From the NCBI GenBank assembly GCA_009829735.1, contig CM020620.1, positions 16,946,354 to 17,010,353 on the forward strand: a stretch of DNA of 64,000 nt. Direction: 5' to 3'. How positions within the stretch are numbered: position 1 is the stretch's first letter; each line of letters starts with the position of its first letter. Origin of the DNA: Pyropia yezoensis. Its lineage: Eukaryota > Rhodophyta > Bangiophyceae > Bangiales > Bangiaceae. Shown piece after piece: positions 20,420 to 31,906 of the stretch. The notes beneath the pieces were generated by a model. It made no database searches and was not told the origin of the DNA. It was given only the letters and a program-made list of their open reading frames with translations. The translations under genes were made by a program, and so were the position numbers.

Positions 20420-21867
20420 TCAAAAGTCCGCGTCCAGCGTGAACACGTGGTCTGCCCGGTCGCCCGTCACGCCCGCCTTTTGGTACTCGCCCACCCGCTT
20501 CTCAAAAAAGTTGGTTTTGCCTTGCATAGAAATCAGCTCCATCCACTCAAACGGGTTGGCCGACCCGTACTCCTTCTCATAGCCGAGCGCCTGCAGCAGC
20601 CGGTCGGCAACGCACTCAATGTAAGTGCTCATCAGCTCCGTGTTCATCCCGATAAGACCCACAGGGAGGGCGTCGCACACAAAAGCCTGCTCACACGCCA
20701 CCGCGTCGCGGATAATCTTGACTACCTGCGCTCGAGGGAGCGGCGTCGGGAGCATGCCGTAGAGGAGGCACGCAAAGTCACAGTGGAGGCCCTCGTCCCG
20801 TGCGATGAGCTCGTTGGAAAACGTTAAGCCCGGCATCAGTCCCCGCTTGCGGAGCCAAAAGATGGCGCAAAAGGAGCCCGAGAAGAAAATGCCTTCCACC
20901 GCAGCAAACGCAACGAGGCGCTCTGCAAACGGCGCGGCCGAACCGATCCACCGCACCGCCCACGCCGCCTTGCGCGCCACACACGGCACTTGCTCAATGG
21001 CGTTGAAGAGGCGGGACCGCTCGGCGGGATCCTTGACGTACGTGTCAATGAGGAGCGCATAGGTCTCCGAGTGCACGTTCTCCATGGCACCCTGGAAGGC
21101 GTAAAAGGCACGGGCCTCGGGGAGCTCCACGTCGGCAGAGAAGCGGGTGAGCAGGTTCTCCAGCACAATCCCGTCGCTGGCAGCGAAGAAGGCCAGGACA
21201 TGGGTGACAAAATGCCGCTCGCCGGCGTCGAGCTTCTCCCAGTCCCGGGCGTCGCCGCTCAGGTCCACTTCCTCGGCAGTCCAAAAGGATGCCTGTGCCA
21301 GAATGGAAGTACAGCCCGAGTTTCATCAGGAAGGTGCGCGGGCAACAGGGCGGGAGAGATGGCGACAAAGGAATAGAAGGGTGGCCCAAACACCAGCAGT
21401 CAACCAGTTGAGCAGGGACAGGACGGAAAAGAGCGACAGAAAACACCCGGGGCAGTCGTTGCGAGTGCGTCAGAAGGCCGCCAATACATCCCAGACGAGC
21501 TCGCACCGAACAGGGTGGCACGTCGAGCACAAACGCTCACGCCGGCCTCGCATACACCGCCACCACTCTGACGCCCCACACTATCTTCCTGGGTGACTAT
21601 TCAATCCCCGTCATCCACAAGAGATGCCGCTGCTCGCCGGGCCACCCATTGCGCACATCACCCCCGCCCCCCCCACCCCCACCCCACCCACCCCCCCCCC
21701 CCCCTGCACCCTGCACCGCTCCACAGGAACCTTCAGCTCCACCCGTCACATACCTGGTGCTTCTTATACATTTCCCACAGCGCCGGGTGACGAATGGGAA
21801 ACAGCGCGTACCGTGAGGCCGCGTCGGCGCGAAAGACAGCCGGCACGTCCGACGACGCCATGGACAT
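20420..21867 (-). CDS. Ribonucleoside-diphosphate reductase small subunit (R2), one intron
   Basis: Class Ia R2 carries the di-iron tyrosyl radical used to make deoxyribonucleotides. Exon 2 (21292-20420) gives [43 protein letters not shown] and [14 protein letters not shown]. These hold the expected iron ligands (Asp, Glu, His, Glu, Glu, His) and the radical Tyr. It ends in the typical eukaryotic tail FTLDADF. Exon 1 (21867-21754) gives [19 protein letters not shown], the usual R2 N-terminal block. The intron 21753-21293 has donor GTATGT and acceptor CTGGCACAG, in phase 0, and joins KKHQ to ASFW exactly as in homologues. The product is 328 residues from ATG 21867; ATG 21861 or an extended start at 22179 (with a low-complexity leader) are alternatives. 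All catalytic residues are intact, so it should be functional. Confidence 0.95.
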
Positions 21868-24718
21868 GGACAGCCCGTCGCCGTCGCCGTCGCCGTCGCA
21901 AGGCGGCGCGGGAGCCGTCGCGTCGCCAGCCGTCGACTCGTCCGACAAGGAAGACGAAGCCCAGCCGCAACGGGTGGACCCCCCGTCAGCGTCCGACCCC
22001 TTCGACGCCGCCGCCGTCGGCCGCCGGGTGGCTGTCAGGGACGGAAGGGGCGGCGGGGGGGAACCACCGCCACCACCGCCGTCACGGCAGGCTCTTCTAT
22101 CGCCCGCGGTGAGGGTGAGGGGGCTGCTCACCAGGGGGGGGAGGGGGGACGCCCGCTGGGCATCCACATTGACGGGCATGTTGTCAGCAGGCCAGGGGGA
22201 GGCGAGGGTTGGGGGAGCGGAGGGGGGGGGGGAGGCAGTGGGAAGAAAAAAGCGGGCAGTAGAGCCGAGCGGATGGGGGCGAGAAGACAGGAGGGAGGAG
22301 GGGCAGGGCGAAAGAGCTGGTGGTCGACAGTGGCGGCTGGCGGAGAATGGCAGACGGGGACAGCGCCAGAAGGCGGGCAGCGGGGGATGGCACTGGCGAC
22401 GTGGACGGTGGCTGCGGGGGGGCAATCGATGGTTGCCCTGGTGCGGTCGCGTGGAGGCGACGGACGTTGCCTGCACCCCCACCTGCCTGTGCAGGCGCTG
22501 GGGGCAAGGCACAGCGGCGGGTCCCCCGCCGGACGCGCCACCGAGGCCACCGCGGCGCCCGCCGTTGAGCTCAGATATTTCATTCCCCGGAAAAAGGCCA
22601 CAAAAACGCGGCCGCGTCGCCGCCGCCGCGATCGCGGCGAATCAAATACGGTACGTAACACAGAATCAATTACTATGAAATCCGTATTGGAGGTGATCTC
22701 TCTCGAGGTGATCGACTGAAGCGGCTTGCCCATGCCTGCCTCGCGAGCTGCCACTGCGGGCCGCCGCGTGACGTGCGGTGGCGGCACCCCCGCCGCGCAC
22801 GTTTGTTTGCCGTCGAGATCTCGCGGCCCACCGCCACCGCGTGGCCGCCCAGGTGACGACAGTCGTAGATAACGTAGCCAAGAGTACTGACCATTGGGTG
22901 TAAGGCCCCCGTGCACCAAGCCCACCTTGCCGCCGTGTGACGGGACGAGCGGGGGGGGGGGGGCGGCGGGGGAACACAGGACGCGGCAAGACCGGTCCGC
23001 GGTGGGCAGTCGGCGGCCCGCGGGCGCACCGTGCCAGCGGGGCGCCGCGTCTCGTTGTCGCCGCCCCGCCACCGCCACGCGCGCCCCTCCGCCGCGGCGG
23101 GGCGGCAGCTGACCCCCTCGGGGCGTCTGCCCGCCCTCGGGAAGCCGCCTCCCCTGGTCCCCGACCGCTGCGGCAACGCCACGATCCCACGGCAACGCGG
23201 ATGGTGGTGGTGGGGGGGAGGGGGGCGAGGGGGGGGGACGCCCATGGTCATCCCGCTCCCCCCCCCCGCCCCTTCCCCCCCGGACCAACTCCTCCATCAT
23301 GGAGGGGCGTGGGCAGCCCTGATGCTCACCCAGCGCCCCCCCCCCCCCCCCGCCCACCCCCCCCACACCCCCCCCCGCAGGGGAGCTCCCCGTCCCCGGC
23401 TGTCACCAAACAGGCTGCCCGCCTACTCACCGCCGCCGTTGAGGCGGGGACGGCAGGGGCCGGCGGCGCGTACTTTTTTTCCCCCGTCCCCCGCTGGCAG
23501 CCCGTCACTGGGAAGGGGAGGGAACAGCGGCGGCGGCGGCGGCCCCGCCGACGCCACCCCGCCACCCCACCGCACCCCACCCCACCCCACCCCACCCCCC
23601 CGCTGCGTGCCGCTCAATCTCCCGGCACCGCGCGCCCCCCCCCCCCCCGCCGCGTCCTCTGGCGTGCCCCCCGGCGGGGTTCGAGGCGGCGTCGTGGGGC
23701 GGGTTGGCAGGGGTGCGGACGGTGGGGGGGGCGGGGGGGATGCCCATGGTGCGCCACGCCGCCGGCGGTGGCATGGAGCACCGCCGCCGCCGCTGCCGGG
23801 GGGTGGCAGCCAGACGTGTGGGCGGGGCGGCGACAACGTGGGGGCACCAGCAGCGGCGCGCCGGTAGGGCGGGGTAGGGGGGGGGAAAGAGGGGGGGGGA
23901 GGGGGTGGGCGGGGGAGGGGAGGAGGGGAGGGGCAGAGCGGCGGGATGGCTCGGCCCTCGTCGCCGCACCCCCACCCCCTCATGTCGCCCCCTCCCTTTG
24001 CGCCGCCTCTGCCTCGCGCCCGCACGCCCGCCGCGCCATGCGGGGGCGCCCCCTCGGACGACAGCCCCGCCGTTCCTCGGCGCTACCACAGCCGATGGGG
24101 TGCCACCGCGGGCGTCTACCTATGTGGGGCGGGACGCACCGCGGCGTCGCCCACCTCCCCGCCCCCCCCTACTCCCTCGCACCCCGCGGCCGGCCGCTTG
24201 CCGCGTCGGCGCTGTCATTCCTCCCCTTTCCTCTCCCCCCCCCTTCCACCCCCCCCCCTCTCCTCCTCCCCTCCGCCTCTTCTGACCGACGGCAGCACGT
24301 TTGCCTGCTGGGACGGTGGTTGGCCCCGGTAGGAAGAACGGCAGCGGCTGCAGCAGCGGCAGCGGCACAGCGGCGGCGGGTGGCGGCGGCAGCGGTGGTG
24401 GCGGTGGCAGCGGCGGGGAGGGCGGCACGCCCCCCTCCTTGACTTTGGCCACACCGAGTGGCCGCCGTTGCAGCTGCGCCGGACGCGACGCGGGCCACCG
24501 CACGCCGTCGCGGTGCACCGGCTTTGCCCCTCTCCTGGCGTAGTGCACGCCTCCTTGCCCACCTTTGCCTCCCTCACAACACCTCTTCTCCACCTCCACA
24601 CCTCCAATCCCCCCCCCCCCCCCCTTCCCCCCCCCCCCCTGTCGACTCCGTTTGCTAGCCGCATCCCTTGACCTGGTGAATCCCCCACCCCCCCCCCCCA
24701 CCCCAACCATCGGCCGAC
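21868..24718. other. R2 upstream region and unresolved GC-rich sequence
   Basis: No gene can be modelled with confidence. Hints of exons exist on the plus strand. A strong acceptor (ACACCCCCCCCCGCAG) at ~23380 is followed by a protein-like reading (AVTKQAARLLTAAVEAG). A frame ending TDGSTFACWDGGWPR closes at 24332. Poly-C/poly-G tracts and CCCA repeats occupy 23200-23950. These may be parts of one small multi-exon gene of unknown function. Confidence 0.3.
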
Positions 24719-27700
24719 ATGCGCTCCCCCCGACGGCGGGTGGCGCCGACGACGGTGGCGGCTGCTGCCGCGGCCGCCATTGCCGCCGCCACCGCAGCGG
24801 TGGTGTGGGCGCCCGCCCCCGCGGCGGGCCTGGACGTGGCGGCGGGCGTGCCGCCGCGGCTGTCCCCCCTGACGGGCAGTGACCTCATCTACGCCCGCTT
24901 CACCGCCACCCTCTCCCTCCCCGGCGGCGCGCGGCTGCGCTACGCGTCGACGCGGCCAGTGGCAGACCCGGGGCTGCCCGCGCTGGCCGCGCGGGCGCCC
25001 ATTGAGGGGGTCCCCGGCTTTACGCCGGGCAGCGTCTTTCGCGAGTGGTCCCGCCTCGGGCTGGACGTGCTCCCCCGCTTCGCGCCGACCGACGACGTGG
25101 CTCCCGCGTCGTCGACGGTGGCGTGGCACGGCGTGGGGGGGATGACCGCCAACACGACCGACGAGTGGAGCTGGGGGCAGGGCGTGGCGGTGGTGGGCGA
25201 CCTCGACGGGGATGGGGTGGCGGAGCTGGCGGTGAGCAGCGGCCAGCAGTGGCCGCTCCTCAACATTGTGTCCGTCGACCCGACGACGGGCGCGCTGCGG
25301 TCGGTGGTCAAGACCAACCTGACCGCCGACTATTGCGCGCCCTACATGGCGTCGGTGCCGCTGGGCGGCGGCGGCCGGGCGCCCCGCACATTTGAGCAGC
25401 GCCCGTTTACCACCTGTGGCCTGGGGAACGGCCGCGTCGGCGGCGTGGGCTACGACACGGGCCCGCGCTTTGTGGAGGTGGGGGACGTGGACGGCGACGG
25501 CGTCCCAGACCTGGTCGGCTACCAGTTTGGCATGCCCCGCATCTTTCTCCACCTGATGGCCCCCGACGGGCGCATCCGGCTGACGCGCACCGTGGACCTG
25601 CGCCGCTGGTATTCGGTCACGTCCAGCTACTCCACCGCCGGCCCAGACATCGGGCAGGTATACGCCCTCGGCGACCTGGACGGCGACGGCGTTGGCGGCG
25701 CCGTCGCCGTCCGGGCCTACGCGTCGCCGGTGCCGCGGCCGCTGCCGGCCAGCTGCTTTGGACCAGACCACATCCCCACGTGCGACGCCCCCGAGGAGCC
25801 CGACTCGGTAATGCTGGTCGTTGGCTTTGACGCCACGGGGGCGGTGGCGTACGCCAAGCCGTTTGGCATGGACGGCGTCGGCGGCTTCCCCGTCGACTCC
25901 ATCCCCGACAATGTGGAGCCCAACCGCAACTGGGACGCCCTCGGCTTTGGCGCCGTCGGCCTGGGGCTGGGACGGCTGCCCAATGGCAACACGGGCCTCG
26001 TCGTCGGCGCCGGCGGCTTTGGGGTTGTCCCCTCCGTCTCGCGCCTGTACCTGGCCGAGGTGGGCCCCGACGGGTCGGTAGCCAACGCAACGACGCTGCT
26101 GGTGGATGAGTTCTTCCCCCCCGTCGGCCCGCGGCTCGTCGCCTTCCTCCCCGCCGACGTGGAGGTGACAACCCCGTGGCGCCGCCGCGTCGTCGAGGTG
26201 CTGCCGCTGGACGAGCGCCGCCCTGCCGCCGTCGGGTCGCCCCTGACGGTGCTGCTGCGGACGGCGACGCCCAACGTGTGCCGCGCCGAAGGCTGCGCCG
26301 TCACCATCCCCATTGTCGAGTCCTGGCGTGTGACGCTCGACGTGGACCGGGTGGCGCCGGGGGGGGGCGGCACCAGACCCCGACCGCCGCTGCCCGTCGC
26401 AACGCCGGCGGCGTCGGCAGAGCCGACGCCAACGCCAGACGCCACGCCGACGCCGCCAGACGCCACGCCGACACCGCCAGACGCCACGCCGACGCCGCCA
26501 GACGCCACGACAGTACCGACGGCAGGTGTCACGCCGACGCCGACGCCGACGTCGACGGCGGCGTCGGCTGGCAGCACGCCAACACCAACGGCGGCGGCAA
26601 GCAGCGCGCCAACTCCAACGGCGGTCTTCATACCTGCAGCAACGGCAGCTACCCTCCCGACGACGGTGCCAAGGGCGACGCCGCCGCCCCCCGCGGGCGC
26701 CACGCCCGCGTCGACGGTGGGGGCGACGCCCCTGGCGACACCCGGCGGTGCGCCCCCACCACCCACGGTGGGGACGCCACTGCCACCGCCGCCGTCGCCG
26801 GCCGCGTCCGCCACGCCTGTGCCACGGGCGGCCCCACCCACGGGGACACCACCGGCGGTTACGGCCACCCCAGTGGCGGCCGGCGGCACGGTGGCACCCG
26901 CGGTAGTGACGGCCGCCCCGGCGGCGGCCGACGGCACGGTGGCACCCGCGGTGGTGACGGCCGCCCCGGTGGCGGCCCGTCGTACGGCGGCACCCGTGGC
27001 AGGGGCGACCTCCCCGGCGGTGGCCGGCGGCACGGCGGCACCCGCGGCGGTGGCGACCACCCCGCCGGCGGTCGACGCCACAGTTGCACCCCCGACAGCG
27101 TCGGCCACGGTGACACCGGCGGGAACCTCGGTGGCCGTCCCGCCATCCCCGTCGCCCCAGCGGCGGCGGCCCGGGGGACGCCAGCCGCCCGCCGGCGGGG
27201 GCCCATCGGCCCCCCCCCCCCCCCACGGGGCGGCGGCGGGGGCGCCCCCCCCCGGCCGCTGCGGCCGCCAGTGGGACCAGTGCGGGGGCGCCCTCTTCCG
27301 CGGCGCCCGCTGCTGCTGCGGCGGCCTCGTCTGCCGCCGCGCCCACCGGTGGTACTCGCAGTGCGTGGCGCCCGCGGCGGTGCCGCCCTCCCTCCCCCCC
27401 TACGCGGTGTGTGCGGGGCGGGACGGGGTGCCCGTCGCGGGCAGGCCCTGCTCCCCCGCCTACACGTGCGCGCCGTCGGCGCCCGGCTACTACCAGTGCC
27501 GCCCCGCCCACCCGCCGCCGGTGCGGCGAGCCTCATCGTCGCCGCCGCCGCCGTGCGCCGCCCAGTGGGCGCAGTGCGGGGGCGCCCGCCACCGGGGCGC
27601 ACGCTGCTGCCGGCCGGGGCTGGTGTGCGAGCGGCAGAGCGCGTGGTACTCGCAGTGCGTGGCGGCGCCGCCGCCGGCGGGGGCGCTCGCCCCGTGGGCC

Positions 27701-27805
27701 ACCTGCCGGGACGCGAGGGGGTGGCGCGGCGCGTGTGGGCCGGCCTATGCGTGTGTGCGGGGGGGGAAACAGTACTGGCAGTGCCGGCCAAAGCACGCCT
27801 ACTGA
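24719..27805 (+). CDS. Secreted FG-GAP and CBM1 polysaccharide-binding protein
   Basis: This 1028-residue extracellular protein has an N-terminal basic/hydrophobic signal or anchor (residues ~5-37). A globular region with three calcium-binding FG-GAP/VCBS-type loops follows: VVGDLDGDGVAEL (~157), EVGDVDGDGVPDL (~253) and ALGDLDGDGVGGA (~315). Residues ~560-840 are a Thr/Pro/Ala linker, with tandem TPTPPDA units. The C-terminus alternates two fungal-type cellulose-binding modules (CGRQWDQCGG...WYSQCV at ~848-882 and CAAQWAQCGG...WYSQCV at ~945-980) with two shorter Cys-rich modules ending YYQCRP and YWQCRP. CBM1 is known mainly from fungi, and from a polysaccharide-binding protein of the red alga Porphyra, which is why I infer a red-algal host. 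A likely role is binding cell-wall polysaccharide, perhaps linking wall to surface. No catalytic domain is visible. Confidence 0.9.
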   Translation: MRSPRRRVAPTTVAAAAAAAIAAATAAVVWAPAPAAGLDVAAGVPPRLSPLTGSDLIYARFTATLSLPGGARLRYASTRPVADPGLPALAARAPIEGVPGFTPGSVFREWSRLGLDVLPRFAPTDDVAPASSTVAWHGVGGMTANTTDEWSWGQGVAVVGDLDGDGVAELAVSSGQQWPLLNIVSVDPTTGALRSVVKTNLTADYCAPYMASVPLGGGGRAPRTFEQRPFTTCGLGNGRVGGVGYDTGPRFVEVGDVDGDGVPDLVGYQFGMPRIFLHLMAPDGRIRLTRTVDLRRWYSVTSSYSTAGPDIGQVYALGDLDGDGVGGAVAVRAYASPVPRPLPASCFGPDHIPTCDAPEEPDSVMLVVGFDATGAVAYAKPFGMDGVGGFPVDSIPDNVEPNRNWDALGFGAVGLGLGRLPNGNTGLVVGAGGFGVVPSVSRLYLAEVGPDGSVANATTLLVDEFFPPVGPRLVAFLPADVEVTTPWRRRVVEVLPLDERRPAAVGSPLTVLLRTATPNVCRAEGCAVTIPIVESWRVTLDVDRVAPGGGGTRPRPPLPVATPAASAEPTPTPDATPTPPDATPTPPDATPTPPDATTVPTAGVTPTPTPTSTAASAGSTPTPTAAASSAPTPTAVFIPAATAATLPTTVPRATPPPPAGATPASTVGATPLATPGGAPPPPTVGTPLPPPPSPAASATPVPRAAPPTGTPPAVTATPVAAGGTVAPAVVTAAPAAADGTVAPAVVTAAPVAARRTAAPVAGATSPAVAGGTAAPAAVATTPPAVDATVAPPTASATVTPAGTSVAVPPSPSPQRRRPGGRQPPAGGGPSAPPPPHGAAAGAPPPGRCGRQWDQCGGALFRGARCCCGGLVCRRAHRWYSQCVAPAAVPPSLPPYAVCAGRDGVPVAGRPCSPAYTCAPSAPGYYQCRPAHPPPVRRASSSPPPPCAAQWAQCGGARHRGARCCRPGLVCERQSAWYSQCVAAPPPAGALAPWATCRDARGWRGACGPAYACVRGGKQYWQCRPKHAY

Positions 27806-29525
27806 GGAGGCCATGGGCGGTGCCTCGGGCAGGGCGGGGCAGGGTGGGGGGAGCGGGGAGAGGGGTCTTGAGGGGGGCAGGGGGGAACAGTGATTGGGGT
27901 GACTGTGGGGTGGGTAGCAGGGGGGATGTGGGGTGTGGGGGTGGCACGTGGATGAGGGGGAGGGGTGGGGTAGCGAGGGGGTCGAGGGATAGGGGGAGTA
28001 GCGAGGCGGTCGAGGTGTCTGGGGGGAGCGCGGGGGTCATGGGAAGGAGGGTGGCAAACGTCAATGGCACAGTGGAGCACCCCCTGCTGCCCGAGACAAA
28101 GACATACGGCTGCGCGAAAAAAAAAAAAAAAGAGACATCCGTGGTGTCCCGCGGTACACCACGGACGTTGTCTTCTTCGCGCAGCCGCGGCCGTGGTACA
28201 GGAGTCGCCGCGACGCCCGTCGGCGCCAGACGGCGGCGGGGCAACTGGACTCGGCGAGGACAGAGGGGGAGGGGAGGGGAGGGTGTGGGGGGCTGTCGCC
28301 CCCCCGCGACCGCCCTCGTTCTTCGTCAACGACGCCGGCTCCGCCGCGGCGCCACGGCAGGACAGGGCCCCGCCCGGCGGCGCGTCCGGGACACCCACGC
28401 CGTGGAAGGCGGGTGGGGCAGGGGATGGGGGCGGCGCCTCGCCCGGCCGCCCCCGCGCCCCCGATCGGCGGCGGCCACACCAACGGGGCCACCCCGCGGG
28501 CGAGCCAGCCCCCAGAGCGCAGCGCGGCTGGTGGGGACTCTACACAGCAAGGGGAGACGGCGCAGACGCTCACGCCTCGGATGCCTCTGATGGCGGACCT
28601 CTTCTCTATCGGCTGGGCTGGGGAGGAGGACCGCCCACCCGGTGTAGGTAGCTTCGGCTCTGTCTTGGTGCGCACCCGTCGGCCCGCCGCGCGTCGACGT
28701 CTCCGTGCCAGCTCTTCCCCATAGCTATATCCAGGAGGGCCTCGAGGGCTGGATCTCATTTTTTTCGGCTGCCGCCCCCGTTACAGGCTGCCGCGCGTCC
28801 ACGTGGGCAGCGGAGATTGGCTGCCATGCCCACGGCCTTGCCCCCCCCCCCCCCCCCCCGCACGCGTGTCGCTGCGCGCCCTGCACGACGCGGCGCTACG
28901 GGCCAACGCGCCGCGGCCGCGCCTTGGCCGCGTGTGGGGAGGGGGGCCGCCCCGCACCTCGGCGGTGCCGTCCATGCGCCAGGTGGGGGGTGGGGGGCGG
29001 CGGCAGCCGGCCGCGGCGTCCTCCCCAGCCAAGCCGGGCTGGCCAGCCAGCCGGCTGCCGCAGCCGCCTGCGGCAGCGCGGCGGTGCGGTCGTCGCTTGG
29101 CCGCCGCCCGCGGGCGCGTCGTCCCCGCGGTGGCCCCGGCCGCGGGCGCCCAGCGGGGGGGTTCCTGACCGTGGGCGGCCGCCGCCACGGGCGCGCGTCC
29201 ACCCACCGCGCGCCCCCCCTCTCTGTGCGCCCTCACTTCCTGGAGAAGACTCTCCCGCCCCCCCCCCCCCGCCGCCTCCATCTTGGTTCGTGGCGCCCCC
29301 GTTTCCACCCCCCACCCGACGCTGCGACCGTTCACCCCCCCTCCCCCCCCCTGGCAAACGAGCCCCGGTGTGTGTGTCGTACTGTACACCCCCTGCGTTC
29401 GAAACGCAGCGTTCCCCTCTGCTCCCCCCCCCCCCGGTCCCCTCCCCCCCCGCGCCCCCCCCGCCTGGTGGTGGTTTGGGTTTTGGTCGACCGCGCCGCG
29501 GCGCCCCGTCCCGCTCCCCACCCCC
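27806..29525. other. Intergenic, purine-rich then pyrimidine-rich
   Basis: The 3' flank of the CBM1 gene is strongly G-rich (27840-28060), then comes a complex hairpin (28107-28187). C-runs precede the lipase start. Open frames here lack domain support. Confidence 0.4.
28107..28187. repeat. Nested inverted repeat around a poly-A tract
   Basis: The outer arms CGGCTGCGCGAA (28107-28118) and TTCGCGCAGCCG (28176-28187) are perfect reverse complements. A second perfect pair, TCCGTGGTGT (28138-28147) and ACACCACGGA (28156-28165), is nested inside. Between the left arms is a run of about 15 A. This may be a foldback element, a transcript hairpin or a 3'-end signal. Confidence 0.85.
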
Positions 29526-29799
29526 ATGTCGGCCCGCCGCCGCGGGGCGGCCGCCCGGGCGGCGGACGTGGAGTGGGTGTTTGGTGGCGGCGCCGACGAC
29601 GGGCAGCTGCCCCCCGACGCGGGCGGCCCGCCCGCGGGCGGCGGCGCCAGGCACGGCGGCGTGCTCGGTGGCGGGGTGGCGGCCGCCGGCGGCGGCGGCA
29701 CAGACGCGGACGCTGCCGACGACGACAGCGTCGACGACGGCGGCGACGGCGGCGACGACGTGGTGGCTGCGGGTGCCGCGGCCGTCCCCAACCCCGCCA

Positions 29800-29834
<35 letters not shown>

Positions 29835-31906
29835 GCCACCACCACCGCCACCCCCACCGTGCCGCTGGTGCGGCTGTCTGCCCGCGACACCGCCGCCGCG
29901 GCGGTGGCGCCGTACGTGGCGGTCGCGGCGGCGGTGGTGCGGCTAGCGCCCGCCCTTGGCTGGGGCGCACCCCCGCCGGCGGCGGCGCTCGCCGCGGCGG
30001 CGGCCGCCCACGCGGCGGCGCCGCGGGGGTGGTGGTGGCCCACCGGCGGGGCGGCGCGGCCGCCGGCGGCGGGGGTGGCCGGCACGGCGGCGGTGGCCGC
30101 GTGGGTGGCGTCGACCGTGTCGGCGGCCGGGGGGGGGGGGGGGTAGGCGGGGGTGGGGGGGAGGGGGGGGGCGACGTGTCCCGGGAGCGGGGGCCCCCCG
30201 CCGTGCCCCGCAGGCTGCTCGCCGAGGCACGCCGGTGGGCGCCCTACGCGGCCGCCGCGTACGCGGCCGACGCGAGGGGGGCAGCCGCCGCGGTGGGGGG
30301 GGGGGGGAGACTGCTGGGCGCTCGCTGGGCCGCGGCGGCGGGGGGGCCCGCCTTTTACGTGGCCGCCGTGGGGGGGGGCGGGGGGGGGGACGCGCCCCCG
30401 TCGGAGCCGGCGGTTGCGGGTAGCGACGGCGGCGGCGTCGGCGGCAACAATGACGACGGCGGCGGGGGCCGCGACGCCCCTGCCGTGGCGGCCGACGTGG
30501 CCGACGCGGCCGCCGCGCCGGTGGTGGTGCTGGCCATCCGCGGCACCGCCGAGTGGTCTGACATCTTCATCTCGGCCACCTGTGGCGTCGACACCCTGCC
30601 GGTGGCGGCCTCGGGCGTGGGGGGGGGGGGCGGGGTGGCTGCCCATGCGGGCTTTCTCCGCGCCGCGTCGCGGCTGGTGGATGCGGTGGAGGGGCTGCTC
30701 GTGGGCGCCCTCAACGACGCGGGGGGGGCTGGGGACGAGCGGCTGCCCCCACCGCCGCCCCCGCCGCCGCCCCCGCCGCCGCCGCCGCTGCCGCCAGCAG
30801 GCGTGGTCACCAAAGGTTCCCCCTCCGCGTCGGTCGGCACGGGAGTGACGGCCGCGCCGGCGGCAGCGGGTGTGGCCCCCGCCCCTGCCGCCGAAACGGC
30901 GTGCAGCGCGCCGCGGCCGGCGCGGCTGGTACTCGCCGCCCACTCCCTCGGCGGCGCCGTTGCGACGCTGGCGGGCCTGCTGCTGCGGCAGCGGCAGGCG
31001 GCGGGCGCCTGGGGCACCGCCACCCCCGCCGCCGCCGCGGCCATTGACGTGGTGGCCTACAACCCCCCGCCGTGCGTTGGGGCGCTGGGGGGCAGCTGCT
31101 GGAGGGGGGCGGGGGGGGGAGGGGGCGCCGCCGCCGCCGGCCTGACCCTCACCACCATCGTCGTTGGCCGCGACGTGGTGCCCCGCCTGTCGCTGGCCTC
31201 CCTCACCGCCCTCGCGCGGCGGCTGGCCACCACCGCCCGCATGCTGTCCCTGCTGTCGACGGTGGCGGTGGGGGGGGTGGGGGCAGCGCGCCTGAGGGGG
31301 GGGTGGGGGCGGGGGGGGTGGCCGCGCCTCACCCCGCTGGCCGTGGCGTGCCGCGTCGCAGCCGCCGCGGGCGCCGGCTGGACCGCCCGCCGGGGGGCGG
31401 CCGCGGCCCCAAACGGGCCCGTTGGCGGGCCCCCGCGGCCACCGTCGCCGCCCCTGCCGGCCGCTGCTGCTGCCGCTGCCGCTGCCGAAGCGGTCCCCGA
31501 CGGGGACGCGCCGGCGCTGTACGGCGTGCCGCTGCCGCCACCCCCCGCGGTGCCGTCGCCCGCGGCAGCGACGGGGGCGGCGGCGGCAGAGAGGGCGACA
31601 GAGACGGTGGCGGGGACGGCGTCGCCGCCGCCGCCGACAGCCGCCTCGGCGGCGGCTGCGGCGGGCGGTGCCAGTCGCCCCGCCCCCCCCCCCCTCACAC
31701 CTGCGGGCGACCTCACCCTCCCCGGCACGGTGTTGCACGTCGTGGCTGCGGAGGAGACCCCCCCCCCAGGCGCCCCGCCGGGTCATCGGGTGCGGCTGGC
31801 GGCGGCGGCCGACTTTGGGCGCCTGGACCTCGGGGGGGGGGGCGTGAAGCACCACTGCATGGCGGCCGTCTCGGCTGCCCTGGGCGCTCTGGAGGGAGGG
31901 TGCTGA
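29526..31906 (+). CDS. sn-1 diacylglycerol lipase-like class 3 lipase, one intron
   Basis: I model join(29526..30142, 30214..31906), 769 residues. Donor GTAGGC and acceptor CGTGCCCCGCAG remove 71 bases and keep the frame exactly. Exon 1 (from MSARRRGAAARAADVEW) is acidic and Ala-rich with hydrophobic stretches that could be membrane segments. Exon 2 carries the alpha/beta-hydrolase: VVVLAIRGTAEWSD (~312, oxyanion region), the nucleophile elbow LVLAAHSLGGAVATL (~445, catalytic Ser), TIVVGRDVVPRLSLASL (~520, catalytic Asp) and HHCMAA (~751, likely catalytic His). The DVVPRLS motif and overall order match diacylglycerol lipases, which release 2-acylglycerols from membrane lipid. There are two large low-complexity inserts. 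One is a poly-Pro loop before the nucleophile; the other is ~130 residues before the His, comparable in place to the DAGL regulatory loop. All triad residues appear present. Confidence 0.88.

Noticed and set aside
24215-27511. 1098-codon minus-strand open frame
   Set aside because: Shadow of the FG-GAP/CBM1 gene. GC-rich third positions remove stops on the other strand, and it contains no domain.
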